Shown here one piece after another: positions 8,701-16,592 of a stretch of DNA of 64,000 bases. The translations under genes were made by a program, and so were the position numbers. Location: positions 729,738-793,737 of the forward strand of contig NZ_AP018178.1 in NCBI RefSeq assembly GCF_002368195.1, given 5' to 3'. Below the pieces are notes generated by a model. That model had not been told where the DNA came from. It saw nothing but the letters and a program-made list of their open reading frames with translations, and made no database searches. The first letter of the stretch is position 1. Each line of letters opens with the position of its first letter. This DNA comes from Calothrix sp. NIES-2100 (lineage in GTDB: Bacteria; Cyanobacteriota; Cyanobacteriia; Cyanobacteriales; Nostocaceae).

Positions 8701-9742
8701 GGTGGAGTTTTGTACGCAGCGGCTGATTATATTTATCGTTGAGTACTTTCTTGATATTTTCTGCTGTTTTGTTAAAAGCACCATAGTATTTTTCTGTATT
8801 TGCAGAAGTAAACTCACGGACATAAACATCATCTTTTTGGGCTTCTTTCCCTGTTGCTTTAGCCCAAGCATCAACGATTTGCTTGACCATATCTAGCATT
8901 TTGTTGACAATTTCATGGGCAGTCGGCTCTTTGGAAATCATCGGCCCCATCTTGAATTCTAGTTCTTCTGTTTTCTGGGTATAAGTCCGTTCTGCCTGAG
9001 AATCGACTCGCGTTTTACCCATTGGACTTAAAGATTCATAACTGCGTTGAATCCCTGCTGCTGGTTTGGCTTGAACTTTGACTTGCTTACCTTCGGCTAC
9101 TTGGTTAGCAATAACATCGGCTTCTTGTTCATCTGTAGAATTTGGATCGCTGACCTCTGACTTACCTTGTACTGCATTTTGTACACCAAATCTACGATTC
9201 TGGACTACATGTGTTAATTCGTGAGCAACAAGTTTTTTGTCAGGATTATTGGAGGCGAAAGCTATTTTTTCACCCTGAGTAGCAGCTCTAGCACTCAGTT
9301 GTTTCATCTGAACCGATTGTCCAAGATACATCTTTACGCCTGAAAAATTTTCTCCAAACGCATCCTCCATTTCAGGGCGAAAGGCAATCTGGCTTGGTTG
9401 ACCTTTTGTCGCTTCACTAAAGGAGGTCAATGAATCTTCAACTGAAGGATAACTATTGGCATCAGAAGCAATTTTTTCCTGATTATCTTGGACTTCGGGT
9501 TGCTCCGCTTTACCTATTTGTTGAATCCCTGGTTCTACTATCTGATGAACTGAATGAAGTGGCAACCGACTAAAATCATGATTAAAGCGTGACTCCGTGA
9601 AGCCTTTTTCCCCTGCCTTCTGTGTCTGATCTATCTCTTGTTCTGGAATTACACGCACCGCCGCACGCTGCAAAATCCAACTTCCCGATGATGTATCTCC
9701 CTCAGAGGGCTGATTCGTCTGATTTAATGATTGACGGTTCAT
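5762..9742 (-). CDS. DUF4157-headed ADP-ribosyltransferase toxin, eCIS-effector-like
   Basis: A 1326-residue protein without a signal peptide. Residues 52-64 read RFNHDFSRLPLHS, a short motif recalled from cyanobacterial DUF4157 proteins. Residues about 120-210 are a DUF4157 domain with the zinc-protease-like site H174-E-L-T-H178 and downstream E207-A-D. The middle is helical, with a DHSFYEIM segment at 603-610, followed by three divergent repeats (about 690-775, 808-893, 895-980) that start with (D/G)IP and end near a HHG or HYH motif. The C-terminus (about 1135-1326) looks like a mono-ADP-ribosyltransferase of the R-S-E type: Arg1218 in VYRGE, STS at 1255-1257 and the ExE pair Glu1296/Glu1298 in PDEQEVLF. 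DUF4157 proteins are known to be associated with extracellular contractile injection systems. No sheath, tube or baseplate genes are visible here. Confidence 0.8.
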   Translation of the reverse strand: MNRQSLNQTNQPSEGDTSSGSWILQRAAVRVIPEQEIDQTQKAGEKGFTESRFNHDFSRLPLHSVHQIVEPGIQQIGKAEQPEVQDNQEKIASDANSYPSVEDSLTSFSEATKGQPSQIAFRPEMEDAFGENFSGVKMYLGQSVQMKQLSARAATQGEKIAFASNNPDKKLVAHELTHVVQNRRFGVQNAVQGKSEVSDPNSTDEQEADVIANQVAEGKQVKVQAKPAAGIQRSYESLSPMGKTRVDSQAERTYTQKTEELEFKMGPMISKEPTAHEIVNKMLDMVKQIVDAWAKATGKEAQKDDVYVREFTSANTEKYYGAFNKTAENIKKVLNDKYNQPLRTKLHLIYNVISNNNLSKYLEIAALELERAVKGIKAPQKIYTSGNRLTQDPNWESQLTEEAVQPGFSEASGLKTILEKDKSSRQKKISDIAEKRKWTSPLRQNEKISVFAPDTFSEVHGLSPELNKANKYRRGGQSDDLLTEEKRTLKVGDVKDLTIPEIEQYHSTTGKTVPKIANWIAKNKFNADKKDTKIFWEQGREYYDVILNSEVDKQATKIKARLEAGISGSTDLLLHAANNLGLDQNDKLKLRLALVGWMLSNRDHSFYEIMIAAKNYGLPFYIDENKIGSEYEDSQNFKPMEIKKIKELLPEKQFPSYFLSKEYKNKLAAGLTEPDKSVDQYKDDLVSLSDIPKTITDQMSERDITELYQLDIVVKTTQFDKTRSNNSGKNNKHILRNLKEDSAFLYLARKFPAHSELMLKTLMDKHHGVVTINNYLGGLPSYKTSSKISVLEINQNPSEIKKELVTVGIPGEYIDNREDYEIYELQKFQFLVKNISFDNSGNPGSYNNNFGLINLLSGEPLLRQNFGSPQGDIILANLLTHYHTKQVFNDIVDAGIPRGYVEKLPKLLQIYAIYNLQEFQKEVNNTGFNQSDTDNKIKMASLKRSPMNQLLTNVFGRQADLFLAALVRHYHPNVRLLEGQQYLADFAELMVSHEDRERTGKSRQLTPKNLSELEVPRPLESEKDSYWAGKTATESLKVNAQAKSLKNQIQNIILNDLKSNKHTQPMVNAKNMSDTIDKSLVQTSNLEEAIRLITELLENLQFNALSTDVKKSIVKLITTEWEEAANLTKNVRNLKQLDEKELGAIMQYTGTFYKPLIEATASLETKDFKKDDFSNPKATEWETEGGGQISTLRFANPMLKALISGLDKLPAYQGKVYRGEQSKQDLKNQTEDYRKWYAQSNYPVGKVDFRTYPTSTSTTKDATKKAPEGEKFDIIYEISDIKTGKSVELLSTKPDEQEVLFAPGVRFEVVRTESKDSELWVYMREL

Positions 9743-9976
9743 TTTAGTAGCCCTTTATCAATAGCCTGATACTAAGTTGCAGTTAAATGCAGTAGACACT
9801 GAGACAAGGAAAGAAGAATTCTTGCAGACAAGGAGTAGAAAGTTTTATTGCTTATGACTTACGCAATATCTGACCGAAAATCTCTACGAATAATATCAAA
9901 CTTTTTTGAGTTGATAATTTATTCAGTATTAATAGGTTGAGTATTAACTAGCTTAGATATGCAAAATAGCGATGTA

Positions 9977-10240
9977 TCAACGGCAATTATGCCATAATTC
10001 GTCTACACCTTGACGCATGACATTTTCCATATGTTCCAGAGTTTTTGGCGTACGTTGATATTTCAAACATCCAGCAACATCATTTAAGGTGGTTTCAGGA
10101 AATACTTTCTTCGGTTTCAAGAGAATACTATCACCCATTTCAATGACAATTAATTCCTGCCCTACTTCCCAACCATAAACTTCTAGCAATAATTCCGGAA
10201 TAATTACTTGTCCTTGATCGGATAGTTTTGTAGTTTCCAT
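9977..10240 (-). CDS. AbrB/MazE-type antitoxin-like protein without visible toxin
   Basis: An 87-residue protein whose first 45 residues fit the swapped-hairpin AbrB fold of MazE/VapB-type antitoxins: LSDQGQVIIPELLLEVYGW, then VGQELIVIEMGDSILLKPKK. The C-terminal half (residues 46-87) would normally wrap a toxin. The TGA at 9977-9979 is followed by 234 bp with no VapC- or MazF-like frame before the toxin-like gene begins, so it is an orphan here. It may act as a stand-alone regulator or be left over from a lost toxin-antitoxin pair. Confidence 0.7.
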   Translation of the reverse strand: METTKLSDQGQVIIPELLLEVYGWEVGQELIVIEMGDSILLKPKKVFPETTLNDVAGCLKYQRTPKTLEHMENVMRQGVDELWHNCR

Positions 10241-10398
10241 CTCAGCAACAAAGCAGAAAAAGCAGCGAAGACACTAGCATTATATAAATTTTCTGACTTG
10301 ACCATTAGTAGAAAGGTGCAAATAAACAGAAGTATGTAACAAAAAGTAAACTTAACTCCAACCCTTCACCGTTTCCTCCAGTCTCTTGACAAAATTAA

Positions 10399-10437
10399 AC
10401 CGTATACTTCCAATTGGGGATAGTATACGGTATTTTT
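10399..10437. terminator. Hairpin after the zinc-ribbon gene
   Basis: Arms ACCGTATACT (10399-10408) and AGTATACGGT (10422-10431) are perfectly complementary, with ATTTTT on the plus side and a T-rich stretch on the minus side. It lies about 65 bp beyond the stop of the minus-strand gene at 10502-10879, so it probably ends that transcript. Confidence 0.5.
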
Positions 10438-10501
10438 CATGTTATACTTGATAAAATAACATATATAGTATATTTTACCACATAACGTTCAGTAATAACA
10501 C

Positions 10502-10879
10502 TTACTGAAGTTTTTCATTTAAGTTCTCTGTTGTCGGAGTTATTTGCTGTTCGTAGTTTGTGCTTTGTTGGGTCACAGCAATCATGCCCAAGAGCATGAA
10601 ACTTCCGACAGCTAGGGCGATCGCAGGACGCTTAAGAAAGATAAAATCTCGGACAATCCTAGCTAACGGACTACTTTGACGACGTAGCGCCGAAGAGACC
10701 ATCATTTGCTTGATAGTAAATGGATCGCGGACATAATGACCGCTTTGACAAACTACTAGTTTTTCTTGACAATATGGACAACTAAACAAGCCAATGCACG
10801 ACTTTATTGGTTTAGGCGTAGCATTTCTTTGGCAAATTGGGCAAGTAACATAATGATTATCAAAAATGTGTGTATTCAT
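10502..10879 (-). CDS. Zinc-ribbon protein with one membrane segment, function unknown
   Basis: A 125-residue protein. The N-terminal half holds CPIC (residues 14-17) and CPYC, with a lone Cys in between, plus CQSGHYV, the pattern of a treble-clef or zinc-ribbon metal site. After a basic linker (SALRRQSSPLARIVRDFIFLK) there is a hydrophobic segment of about 17 residues (AIALAVGSFMLLGMIAV) and a short polar tail. The basic residues before the helix suggest the zinc domain stays in the cytoplasm. No family is recognised. A similar layout, reversed, is seen in the protein at 19296-19667. Confidence 0.6.
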   Translation of the reverse strand: MNTHIFDNHYVTCPICQRNATPKPIKSCIGLFSCPYCQEKLVVCQSGHYVRDPFTIKQMMVSSALRRQSSPLARIVRDFIFLKRPAIALAVGSFMLLGMIAVTQQSTNYEQQITPTTENLNEKLQ

Positions 10880-11362
10880 CTACCTTATCCGCCTAGTCCC
10901 TTGACTCGCTCTATAAACAATCGCTATAGTGAATTCCCGCTTAACACTTATATAGACTCACCTGTGTGGTCTAGCATCAGTTCTTAATTACACATACAGT
11001 TTTCTTTTGACTCAGGTTAGTTCAATGACCGCAACACGAGTATAGCTAGATTTAGCAAAGGATGACTCCTTGTTAGTGTGTGCCTATGGTGCAATCACCA
11101 AGACTACCTATACAGCTTGAGTATACAAAGTTTTACTTTATACTGAATTGCACTTTACCACTGCTTGGTTACCAATAACTATAATAATTTTCTCCCATTT
11201 AACCATTCTCGCCATCAAAATTTTGCACAGTGGAATTTTTTTTAACTGAAACTTTGTAAATCTTGCCCGTCTAACATACTTGTCTGGTTGCTAAATCATG
11301 GCTCACAATGAGAAGTAACAGATAAAAATTTAAATTTTTTCTTACATTTACCTCGCCTCTCC
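10880..11362. other. Intergenic region without recognisable genes
   Basis: This 483-bp gap lies between two divergent genes (zinc-ribbon protein and ClC) and must hold both promoters. No credible reading frame, array or strong hairpin was seen. The last 150 bases are AT-rich, as expected for promoter DNA. Confidence 0.5.
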
Positions 11363-13267
11363 ATGACTCTCTTGCCTCCCACTGAAAAGAGGAAGGTGAC
11401 GGAACAACCTGCTTTTCCTTCTCTTTCCAATCGTTTAGCCCGCTTAATTAACCGTTTTCAACCTTCTCTAGAAACCGTTGTGCTGCTTTTAGCTATCTTA
11501 ATTGGCGGCGGTACGGGTATGGGTGTAGTTACTTTTCATTATTTAATCCAGCTGATTCACGACCTGATGCTGGAAGATTTAATGGGCGTTATTGGTGTCT
11601 GGGGTGCGTGGACTTTAGCCTGTGTTCCCACTCTCGGCGGCTTAATTGTCGGCTTAATGCGCTGGCGCACGCAAGATTTTGGCCCTGGACTTGCTTCTTT
11701 GATTGCTGCTTCTCAGGGAAAAGAAATCAAGCAGCCACTACGCCCGGTGACTAAGATGTTGGCTGCATCTGTGTCATTGGGGAGTGGTGCTTCTTTGGGG
11801 CCAGAGGGGCCTAGTGTCGAAATTGGTGCTAATTTCGGGATGTTATTGTCTTTGGTGCTGCAAGTATCTCAAGAGCAACAGCGTTTGCTTTTGGGTGCTG
11901 GGGCGGCGGCAGGGTTAGCAGCAGGCTTTAATGCTCCTATAGCTGGGGTGTTTTTTGCCCTAGAGGTGGTAATGGGAGCTACTTCTTTTGCGACTTCTGC
12001 GGTGAGTGTGGTGCTATTAGCCGCCGTGGTAGCAGCATTAATTGCCCAAATTGGTTTGGGCGCACAACCTGCTTTTGCTTTACCTGTTTATCAAGTCCGC
12101 AGTCCTTTAGAATTGCCAATTTATTTGGGATTGGGCTTAGGAGCAAGTCTTGTTTCTCTAGCTTATAAAGAGTCAATTCGCTTAGCTAAAGCTTGCTTTG
12201 CTGGCGAGGTTCCCATGTTCGCATTTTTGGGACGAATTCCCAGGTACATCCATCCGATTATTGGCGGTGCGATGGTTGGCGTAGCCGCTTTGTATTATCC
12301 GCAAATTTTGGGCATTGGTTATGGCACTGTACAAGCCATGCTGCAAGATGTAGAGTTTTCTTTACCTTTGCTAGTTGTACTGTTGTTAGTTAAACTGCTG
12401 ATGACGGCGATTAGTAGTGGTAGTGGTTTTGTTGGCGGGTTGTTTGCACCAGCGATGTTTTTAGGTGCTTCTTTTGGTTCAGCTTATGCGAAAGTCGTAG
12501 CTTTGATTTCCCCAGCTATTGGCGCACAAATGGCGGCTCCCCCTGCTTATGCAATGGTAGGAATGGCAGCAGTTTTGGCTGCTAGTGTAAGAGCGCCGTT
12601 AACAGCAATTATCATGCTGTTTGAATTAACCCGTGATTACCGCATTGTTTTACCTTTAATGGCGGCTGTGGGTTTGAGTGTCTGGTTGATAGAGCGAATC
12701 AAGCCCAATTCCAACTCTAATACTAATCTACAACAGATTGGGCTGCCGGAATTGAAAGATGAGAAGACGGAGATGTTGCAGCAACTTTTAGTAGAAGATG
12801 CAATGCTAACTTGTCCGAAAAAATTATTGGCAACAGTAGGGGTGTTAGAAGCAGCTAAGGAAATGATCCGCGATCGCTGCCATAGTGCTTTAGTAATTAA
12901 TGAAGCCGAGCAATTAATAGGGATTATTTCTTTAGAAGATATTAACCGCGCACTCCGCCTTGGGCAAAATTATCAAAATTTGCCCACCGCAATTGAGAGT
13001 AATTTATCCAGTCAAACTCTCCGGGATATTTGTACTACTGAAATTCTTTATGCTTGGAGGGATGAACCCTTATCTGAAGCTTTAGACCGCATGGCGCTCC
13101 GGGGTTTGCATCAGTTACCAGTGGTAGCACGAGACAACCATGAGCGCATTTTAGGTCTACTTGAAAAAGAGCAAATTGCATTAACGTGCAGTTTAGCAGT
13201 AACACGTCGGGCAATTCACCAGCATTTACTCATCCAGCCGATGAAAGATGTGGTGACTAATCATTAG
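11363..13267 (+). CDS. ClC-family chloride channel or Cl-/H+ antiporter with CBS pair
   Basis: A 634-residue inner-membrane transporter. Residues about 35-440 carry the ClC core: GPGLASL (variant of the GSGIP Cl- motif), GSGASLGPEGPSVEIG (the gating glutamate is in GPEGP), GFNAPIAGVFFALE and SGSGFVGGLFAPAMFLGASF. Residues about 475-620 form two CBS domains (VEDAMLT...GIISLEDINRAL and ICTTEILYAWRDEPLSEAL...ILGLLEKEQI), which in other ClCs bind adenine nucleotides and adjust transport. The conserved gating Glu means gating is intact; the Ser-to-Pro change in the first motif (GPG for GSG) could alter anion preference. The gene is monocistronic, ending in a heptamer array. Confidence 0.9.
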   Translation: MTLLPPTEKRKVTEQPAFPSLSNRLARLINRFQPSLETVVLLLAILIGGGTGMGVVTFHYLIQLIHDLMLEDLMGVIGVWGAWTLACVPTLGGLIVGLMRWRTQDFGPGLASLIAASQGKEIKQPLRPVTKMLAASVSLGSGASLGPEGPSVEIGANFGMLLSLVLQVSQEQQRLLLGAGAAAGLAAGFNAPIAGVFFALEVVMGATSFATSAVSVVLLAAVVAALIAQIGLGAQPAFALPVYQVRSPLELPIYLGLGLGASLVSLAYKESIRLAKACFAGEVPMFAFLGRIPRYIHPIIGGAMVGVAALYYPQILGIGYGTVQAMLQDVEFSLPLLVVLLLVKLLMTAISSGSGFVGGLFAPAMFLGASFGSAYAKVVALISPAIGAQMAAPPAYAMVGMAAVLAASVRAPLTAIIMLFELTRDYRIVLPLMAAVGLSVWLIERIKPNSNSNTNLQQIGLPELKDEKTEMLQQLLVEDAMLTCPKKLLATVGVLEAAKEMIRDRCHSALVINEAEQLIGIISLEDINRALRLGQNYQNLPTAIESNLSSQTLRDICTTEILYAWRDEPLSEALDRMALRGLHQLPVVARDNHERILGLLEKEQIALTCSLAVTRRAIHQHLLIQPMKDVVTNH

Positions 13268-13358
13268 TCAATAGTCAATGGTCAACAGTCAATGGTCAAT
13301 GGTCACTATTTGGACTATTGACTTTGGACTATTGACTTTGGACTCTTGACTATGGACT
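13265..13358. repeat. Heptamer repeat array
   Basis: About 13 degenerate 7-bp units (GTCAATA, GTCAATG, GACTATT, GACTTTG) fill the space between the convergent ClC and cyAbrB genes. The first unit starts within the ClC stop codon region. Confidence 0.8.
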
Positions 13359-13363
13359 ATTTA

Positions 13364-13777
13364 TTAAGCAGTGGCTTCTATATCTTCAGCATCTTCTCTA
13401 TCTTCTGGATCTACCTGTCTGAGACGAATATGCTTTTTACCTAAAGTGATGAGAAACTCATCTCCTGGTTTAAGATTCATCTGTTTTGTATAAGCCGAAC
13501 CTATCAGCAAGTTGCCGTTCGATTGCACACTAATTCTATAGCTGGCACTACGTCCACCACGCCCATTAGCACTAGGTGTGCTATCCAATTGAATGCCTTC
13601 CGCATCAATCAGAGCGTTTAAGAACTTCATCATATTGACGCGCTCTATACCATTTTTGGTAACGGTATAGTAGCCGCACTTCTTGGCTTTGTCTTCTTTG
13701 CTCTCGTTCTCTAGCTCTTTAACTTTTTTGAGCAGATCTTCACCGACTAGGGGTTCAATTTTTTTCTGTTTAGCCAT
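13364..13777 (-). CDS. Cyanobacterial AbrB-like transcriptional regulator (cyAbrB)
   Basis: A DNA-binding regulator of the cyanobacteria-specific AbrB group (CalA/CalB of Anabaena). Residues 10-65 are the helical N-terminal region with CGYYTVTKNGIERVNMMKF and NALIDAEGI. The C-terminal AbrB-type fold is at about 75-125 (YRISVQSNGNLLIGSAYTKQ, then LKPGDEFLITLGKKHIRL), the reverse order from Bacillus AbrB. The tail is acidic (DPEDREDAEDIEATA). The start ATG at 13777 is preferred over the TTG three bases upstream. Members of this group regulate carbon and nitrogen genes, hydrogenase and heterocyst genes. Which paralogue this is cannot be settled from sequence alone. Confidence 0.85.
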   Translation of the reverse strand: MAKQKKIEPLVGEDLLKKVKELENESKEDKAKKCGYYTVTKNGIERVNMMKFLNALIDAEGIQLDSTPSANGRGGRSASYRISVQSNGNLLIGSAYTKQMNLKPGDEFLITLGKKHIRLRQVDPEDREDAEDIEATA

Positions 13778-14257
13778 CAACTTAGGTCGAAAACGAATGT
13801 TTCAAGTCTTTGAATCGATTTTATTTTAGCTGACATTGAGCTAGTAGGAACAGAATCCTTTAGTTTTTATTTCAGCCTTGCCAAGTATATTACATTCATT
13901 GGCAGAATTGTTACTTGATTTCCAATATTGCCAAGACAATCTATTTTATAGAATGCTGGCAATACTGATAACTATCGATAGGTTGTAAATTACTGCTAGA
14001 CTATACTTGTTTAAGTTTTCTAAAGTAGCGCTACAAAAGTTGTCTACCTGCTGATATAGAGAATTGGGGTACAGAATGATAAGCAAAACTGATCCTTAGT
14101 CAGTAGGGGCGGGTTTTGTAAAATTTCCATTTGCAAATGAGATATGTTGGTTAAACCCGCCCCTACAAGAGTCCAAAGTCCAACTTTTTTTGACCATTGA
14201 CTATTGACTATTGACTAATGACTATTGACTGTTGACTAAACAACAAAGCTGCTGAGA
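13778..14257. other. Intergenic region with a 64-bp hairpin element and heptamer array
   Basis: This 480-bp gap between divergent cyAbrB and Rrf2-type genes holds AT-rich promoter DNA (13780-14090), the GTAGGGGC hairpin element (14103-14166) and a heptamer array (about 14170-14240). No gene was seen. Confidence 0.6.
14103..14166. repeat. 64-bp inverted-repeat element (GTAGGGGC family)
   Basis: Perfect 14-bp terminal inverted repeats (GTAGGGGCGGGTTT and AAACCCGCCCCTAC) bound a 36-bp AT-rich centre. A second element of exactly the same length with the same outer bases lies at 56281-56344. This fits a non-autonomous miniature element; it has no coding capacity. Confidence 0.7.
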
Positions 14258-14701
14258 ATGAAACTAACAACGAGAGGACATTATAGTGTGAAGGCCTTAC
14301 TTGATTTAAGTTTACAGCCCAAGTATGGCCCTGTTTCTGTAAGAGCAATTGCCAATCGCCAAGATATTCCTGCTCCTTACCTGGAAAAATTGTTAATAGA
14401 AATGCGTCGTGCTGGGTTAGTGAAATCAATTCGTGGTAGCGTTGGCGGCTACCAATTGGCACGAGAACCTGTAAAAATATCTATAGGACAAATTTTAGAG
14501 TCAGTGGGTGAAACGATCGCTTATTTGCCCGATCATGCCCCAACATCAGCCCAAGCTGAAGATTGGGTAACTTTTACACTTTGGCAGAGACTCAACCAAA
14601 AGCTAAAAGAAGCTATATACAGTATTACCTTAGCCGATCTCTATTACGATGCTCGGAGTTGGCAAGCTTCACTAGGAGAAGAAGCGAATTTTGTGGTTTA
14701 G
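14258..14701 (+). CDS. Rrf2-family regulator lacking cluster cysteines
   Basis: A 147-residue winged-helix regulator. The N-terminus (MKLTTRGHYSVKALLDLSL), the PAPYLEKLLIEMRRAGLVKS recognition helix region and the wing GSVGGYQLAREP are classic Rrf2/IscR. IscR-type members bind a [2Fe-2S] cluster through three Cys near residues 90-105; this protein has no Cys at all, so it cannot be a standard cluster sensor. The corresponding part reads AYLPDHAPTSAQAEDW. It probably responds to something else, as CymR-like members do. The gene begins right after a heptamer array and is followed by another, which separates it from cobD. Confidence 0.88.
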   Translation: MKLTTRGHYSVKALLDLSLQPKYGPVSVRAIANRQDIPAPYLEKLLIEMRRAGLVKSIRGSVGGYQLAREPVKISIGQILESVGETIAYLPDHAPTSAQAEDWVTFTLWQRLNQKLKEAIYSITLADLYYDARSWQASLGEEANFVV

Positions 14702-14819
14702 TCCATAGTCCATAGTCAAAAGTCCATAGTCCACAGTTAAGAATTTCTTGACCATTGACCATTGACTAATGACCATTGACCATTGACTAATGACCATTGA
14801 CTAATGACTAATGACTAAT
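14701..14819. repeat. Heptamer array that runs into the cobD start codon
   Basis: About 15 degenerate 7-bp units (GTCCATA, TTGACCA, TTGACTA, AATGACT) lie between the Rrf2-type gene and cobD. The final units are AATGACT copies, and the ATG at 14811 is part of one of them. Confidence 0.8.
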
Positions 14820-15782
14820 AACATCTATATATTGATCGTTGCTGCTATTTTAGATTACTTAATTGGCGATCCCTGGGGTTGGCTTCATCCAGTACAAGTT
14901 ATGGGATGGGTAATTTCTCACTTTAGCCAACTGTCTGGGAAATATTGTCACCATTCTCTCACTCAAAGAATAGCTGGAATTTTCCTCGGTATTATCTTAG
15001 TAATTGGTAGCGCAGTTGTCAGCTGGTTAATAATTCAAAGTGCTAGATGGCTGCATCCAGTATTCGCAATTGCTGTAGAAAGCATAATGTTAGCTAGTTG
15101 TTTTGCTGGCAGAAGTTTGAGAACAGCTGCGGTGACTGTATTAAAACCTTTAACAGCCGGAAACTTAATAGAAGCTCGTGATACTTTAAGTAATTATGTT
15201 GGTCGAGATACCAAAAACCTTTCTGAACCAGAAATTTTGCGAGCGATTTTAGAAACTGTAACGGAGAATGCAACTGATGGGGTGATGGCTGTGCTGTTTT
15301 ATGCAATTGTGGGAGCATTCATCCCCTTTGTCGGGGCTGCACCTTTAGCTTTAGCCTACAAAGCTAGTAGTACTCTGGATTCAATGGTGGGCTATCGAGA
15401 AGCACCCTATACTTATTTGGGTTGGTTTAGTGCGCGCTTAGAAGATTATCTGACGTGGCTTCCTTGTCGGTTGACAGTAATAACGCTAGCGCTGTTATCA
15501 GGTAAACCCCTGCATGTTTGGCGTATTTGTCGCCGAGATGCGGTAACTGATCCTAGTCCGAATTCTGGCTGGAGTGAGTGCGCCTATGCAGCCATTTTGG
15601 GTGTACAGATGGGTGGTACAAACTGGTATCGCGGCGTAGCCAAAGAAAAACCACTTTTGGGAGATGACATTTATCCCATTACCCCTCAAAGTATTGAATC
15701 TGCTTTGCAATTAACTAGATATTGTTTTTTACTTTGGTTAGGGGTAGCGATCGCTATATTCTTAATACACCCAAACAGGTAA
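14811..15782 (+). CDS. cobD: Adenosylcobinamide-phosphate synthase
   Basis: CobD/CbiB attaches the aminopropanol (phosphate) arm to adenosylcobyric acid in late cobalamin synthesis; it is an integral membrane protein. The 323 residues contain the diagnostic DYLIGDPWGWLHPVQVMG start, RDTLSNYVGRDTKNL, ETVTENATDGVMAVLFYA, and KASSTLDSMVGYR blocks, all near-invariant in the family. Hydrophobic segments lie near residues 1-15, 52-75, 80-95, 160-180 and 300-318. The start ATG is supplied by a heptamer repeat, and upstream DNA is repeat, so expression signals may lie within it. No cobalamin riboswitch was recognised upstream. Confidence 0.93.
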   Translation: MTNNIYILIVAAILDYLIGDPWGWLHPVQVMGWVISHFSQLSGKYCHHSLTQRIAGIFLGIILVIGSAVVSWLIIQSARWLHPVFAIAVESIMLASCFAGRSLRTAAVTVLKPLTAGNLIEARDTLSNYVGRDTKNLSEPEILRAILETVTENATDGVMAVLFYAIVGAFIPFVGAAPLALAYKASSTLDSMVGYREAPYTYLGWFSARLEDYLTWLPCRLTVITLALLSGKPLHVWRICRRDAVTDPSPNSGWSECAYAAILGVQMGGTNWYRGVAKEKPLLGDDIYPITPQSIESALQLTRYCFLLWLGVAIAIFLIHPNR

Positions 15783-15796
15783 TGATAAATATAGGG

Positions 15797-15930
15797 TATT
15801 GGGCATTGGGCATTGGGCATTGGGCTTGTGGCGGGACAGGGGGAGAGATGGCGAAGAAAACTTCCCACACTCCCCACACTCCCTCATCTCCCTTATCCTC
15901 CTTGTCCCCCTTGTCCTCCTTCTCTGCTCC
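15797..15930. repeat. Low-complexity intergenic repeats between cobD and pyrR
   Basis: Three and a half copies of GGGCATT (about 15798-15826) are followed by pyrimidine-rich tandem units (ACTCCCCAC, CTTGTCCCC types). These are the same classes seen at 28970, 41620-41740 and 19790. Confidence 0.65.
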
Positions 15931-15979
15931 CAGTCGCCTCTAATATCTGGTATCATGCATTACTCAGGGGTATCGGTCT

Positions 15980-16522
15980 ATGGCTATGTCTGTGAAAGTA
16001 GTTGAAATTCTCTCATCGGAAGAACTTCGTCGTACTGTAACTCGTCTGGCTTCTCAGATTGTGGAAAGGACGCGTGATTTATCTCAACTGGTTTTACTAG
16101 GTATTTATACTAGGGGTGTGCTGTTAGCTGAGTTATTAGCACGTCAGATTGAGACATTAGAAGGTGTATCTGTAGAGGTCGGAGCATTAGATATTACATT
16201 TTATCGAGATGATTTAGATCAAATTGGGTTGAGGACTCCCGCCAAAACCAATATTCCGTTTGACCTCACAGGGAAAACGGTTGTTCTGGTGGATGATGTC
16301 ATTTTTAAAGGAAGAACGATTCGTGCTGCTTTAAATGCGGTAAATGAGTACGGTAGACCAGAGGTAATTCGTTTAGCGGTTTTGGTAGACAGAGGTCATC
16401 GTGAAGTACCAATTCATCCAGATTTTATTGGTAAGCAGCTACCCACCGCTAAAGAAGAGATTGTCAAAGTTTACTTACAAGATTGGGATGGGAAAGATGC
16501 AGTGGAGTTGATTGGGGATTAG
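15980..16522 (+). CDS. pyrR: PyrR-type pyrimidine regulator / uracil phosphoribosyltransferase
   Basis: A 180-residue type I phosphoribosyltransferase. The PRPP-binding loop VVLVDDVIFKGRTIRAA spans residues 101-117. The rest matches PyrR: IVERTRDLSQLVLLGIYTRGV, YRDDL, and LAVLVDRGHREVPIHPDF(I)GK near the C-terminus. In Bacillus PyrR attenuates the pyr operon by binding mRNA and has weak uracil phosphoribosyltransferase activity. There are no other pyr genes here, so the RNA target, if any, lies elsewhere. AGGGG at 15966-15970 is 9 bp before the chosen ATG. Confidence 0.9.
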   Translation: MAMSVKVVEILSSEELRRTVTRLASQIVERTRDLSQLVLLGIYTRGVLLAELLARQIETLEGVSVEVGALDITFYRDDLDQIGLRTPAKTNIPFDLTGKTVVLVDDVIFKGRTIRAALNAVNEYGRPEVIRLAVLVDRGHREVPIHPDFIGKQLPTAKEEIVKVYLQDWDGKDAVELIGD

Positions 16523-16560
16523 TCATTTGTCAATGGTCAATGGTCAATGGTCATTTGTCT
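16523..16560. repeat. Short heptamer array
   Basis: Five 7-bp units (GTCAATG, GTCATTT types) follow directly on the pyrR stop codon. Confidence 0.65.
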
Positions 16561-16592
16561 TCCTTGTCCCCCATCCCCGAACCTAGCAAGAA

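Noticed and set aside
14701..14810. Cobalamin riboswitch upstream of cobD
   Set aside because: The leader is only heptamer repeats; no B12-box-like sequence was seen.
15797..15995. Several 60-70-codon frames between cobD and pyrR
   Set aside because: They are translated low-complexity repeats without ribosome sites.
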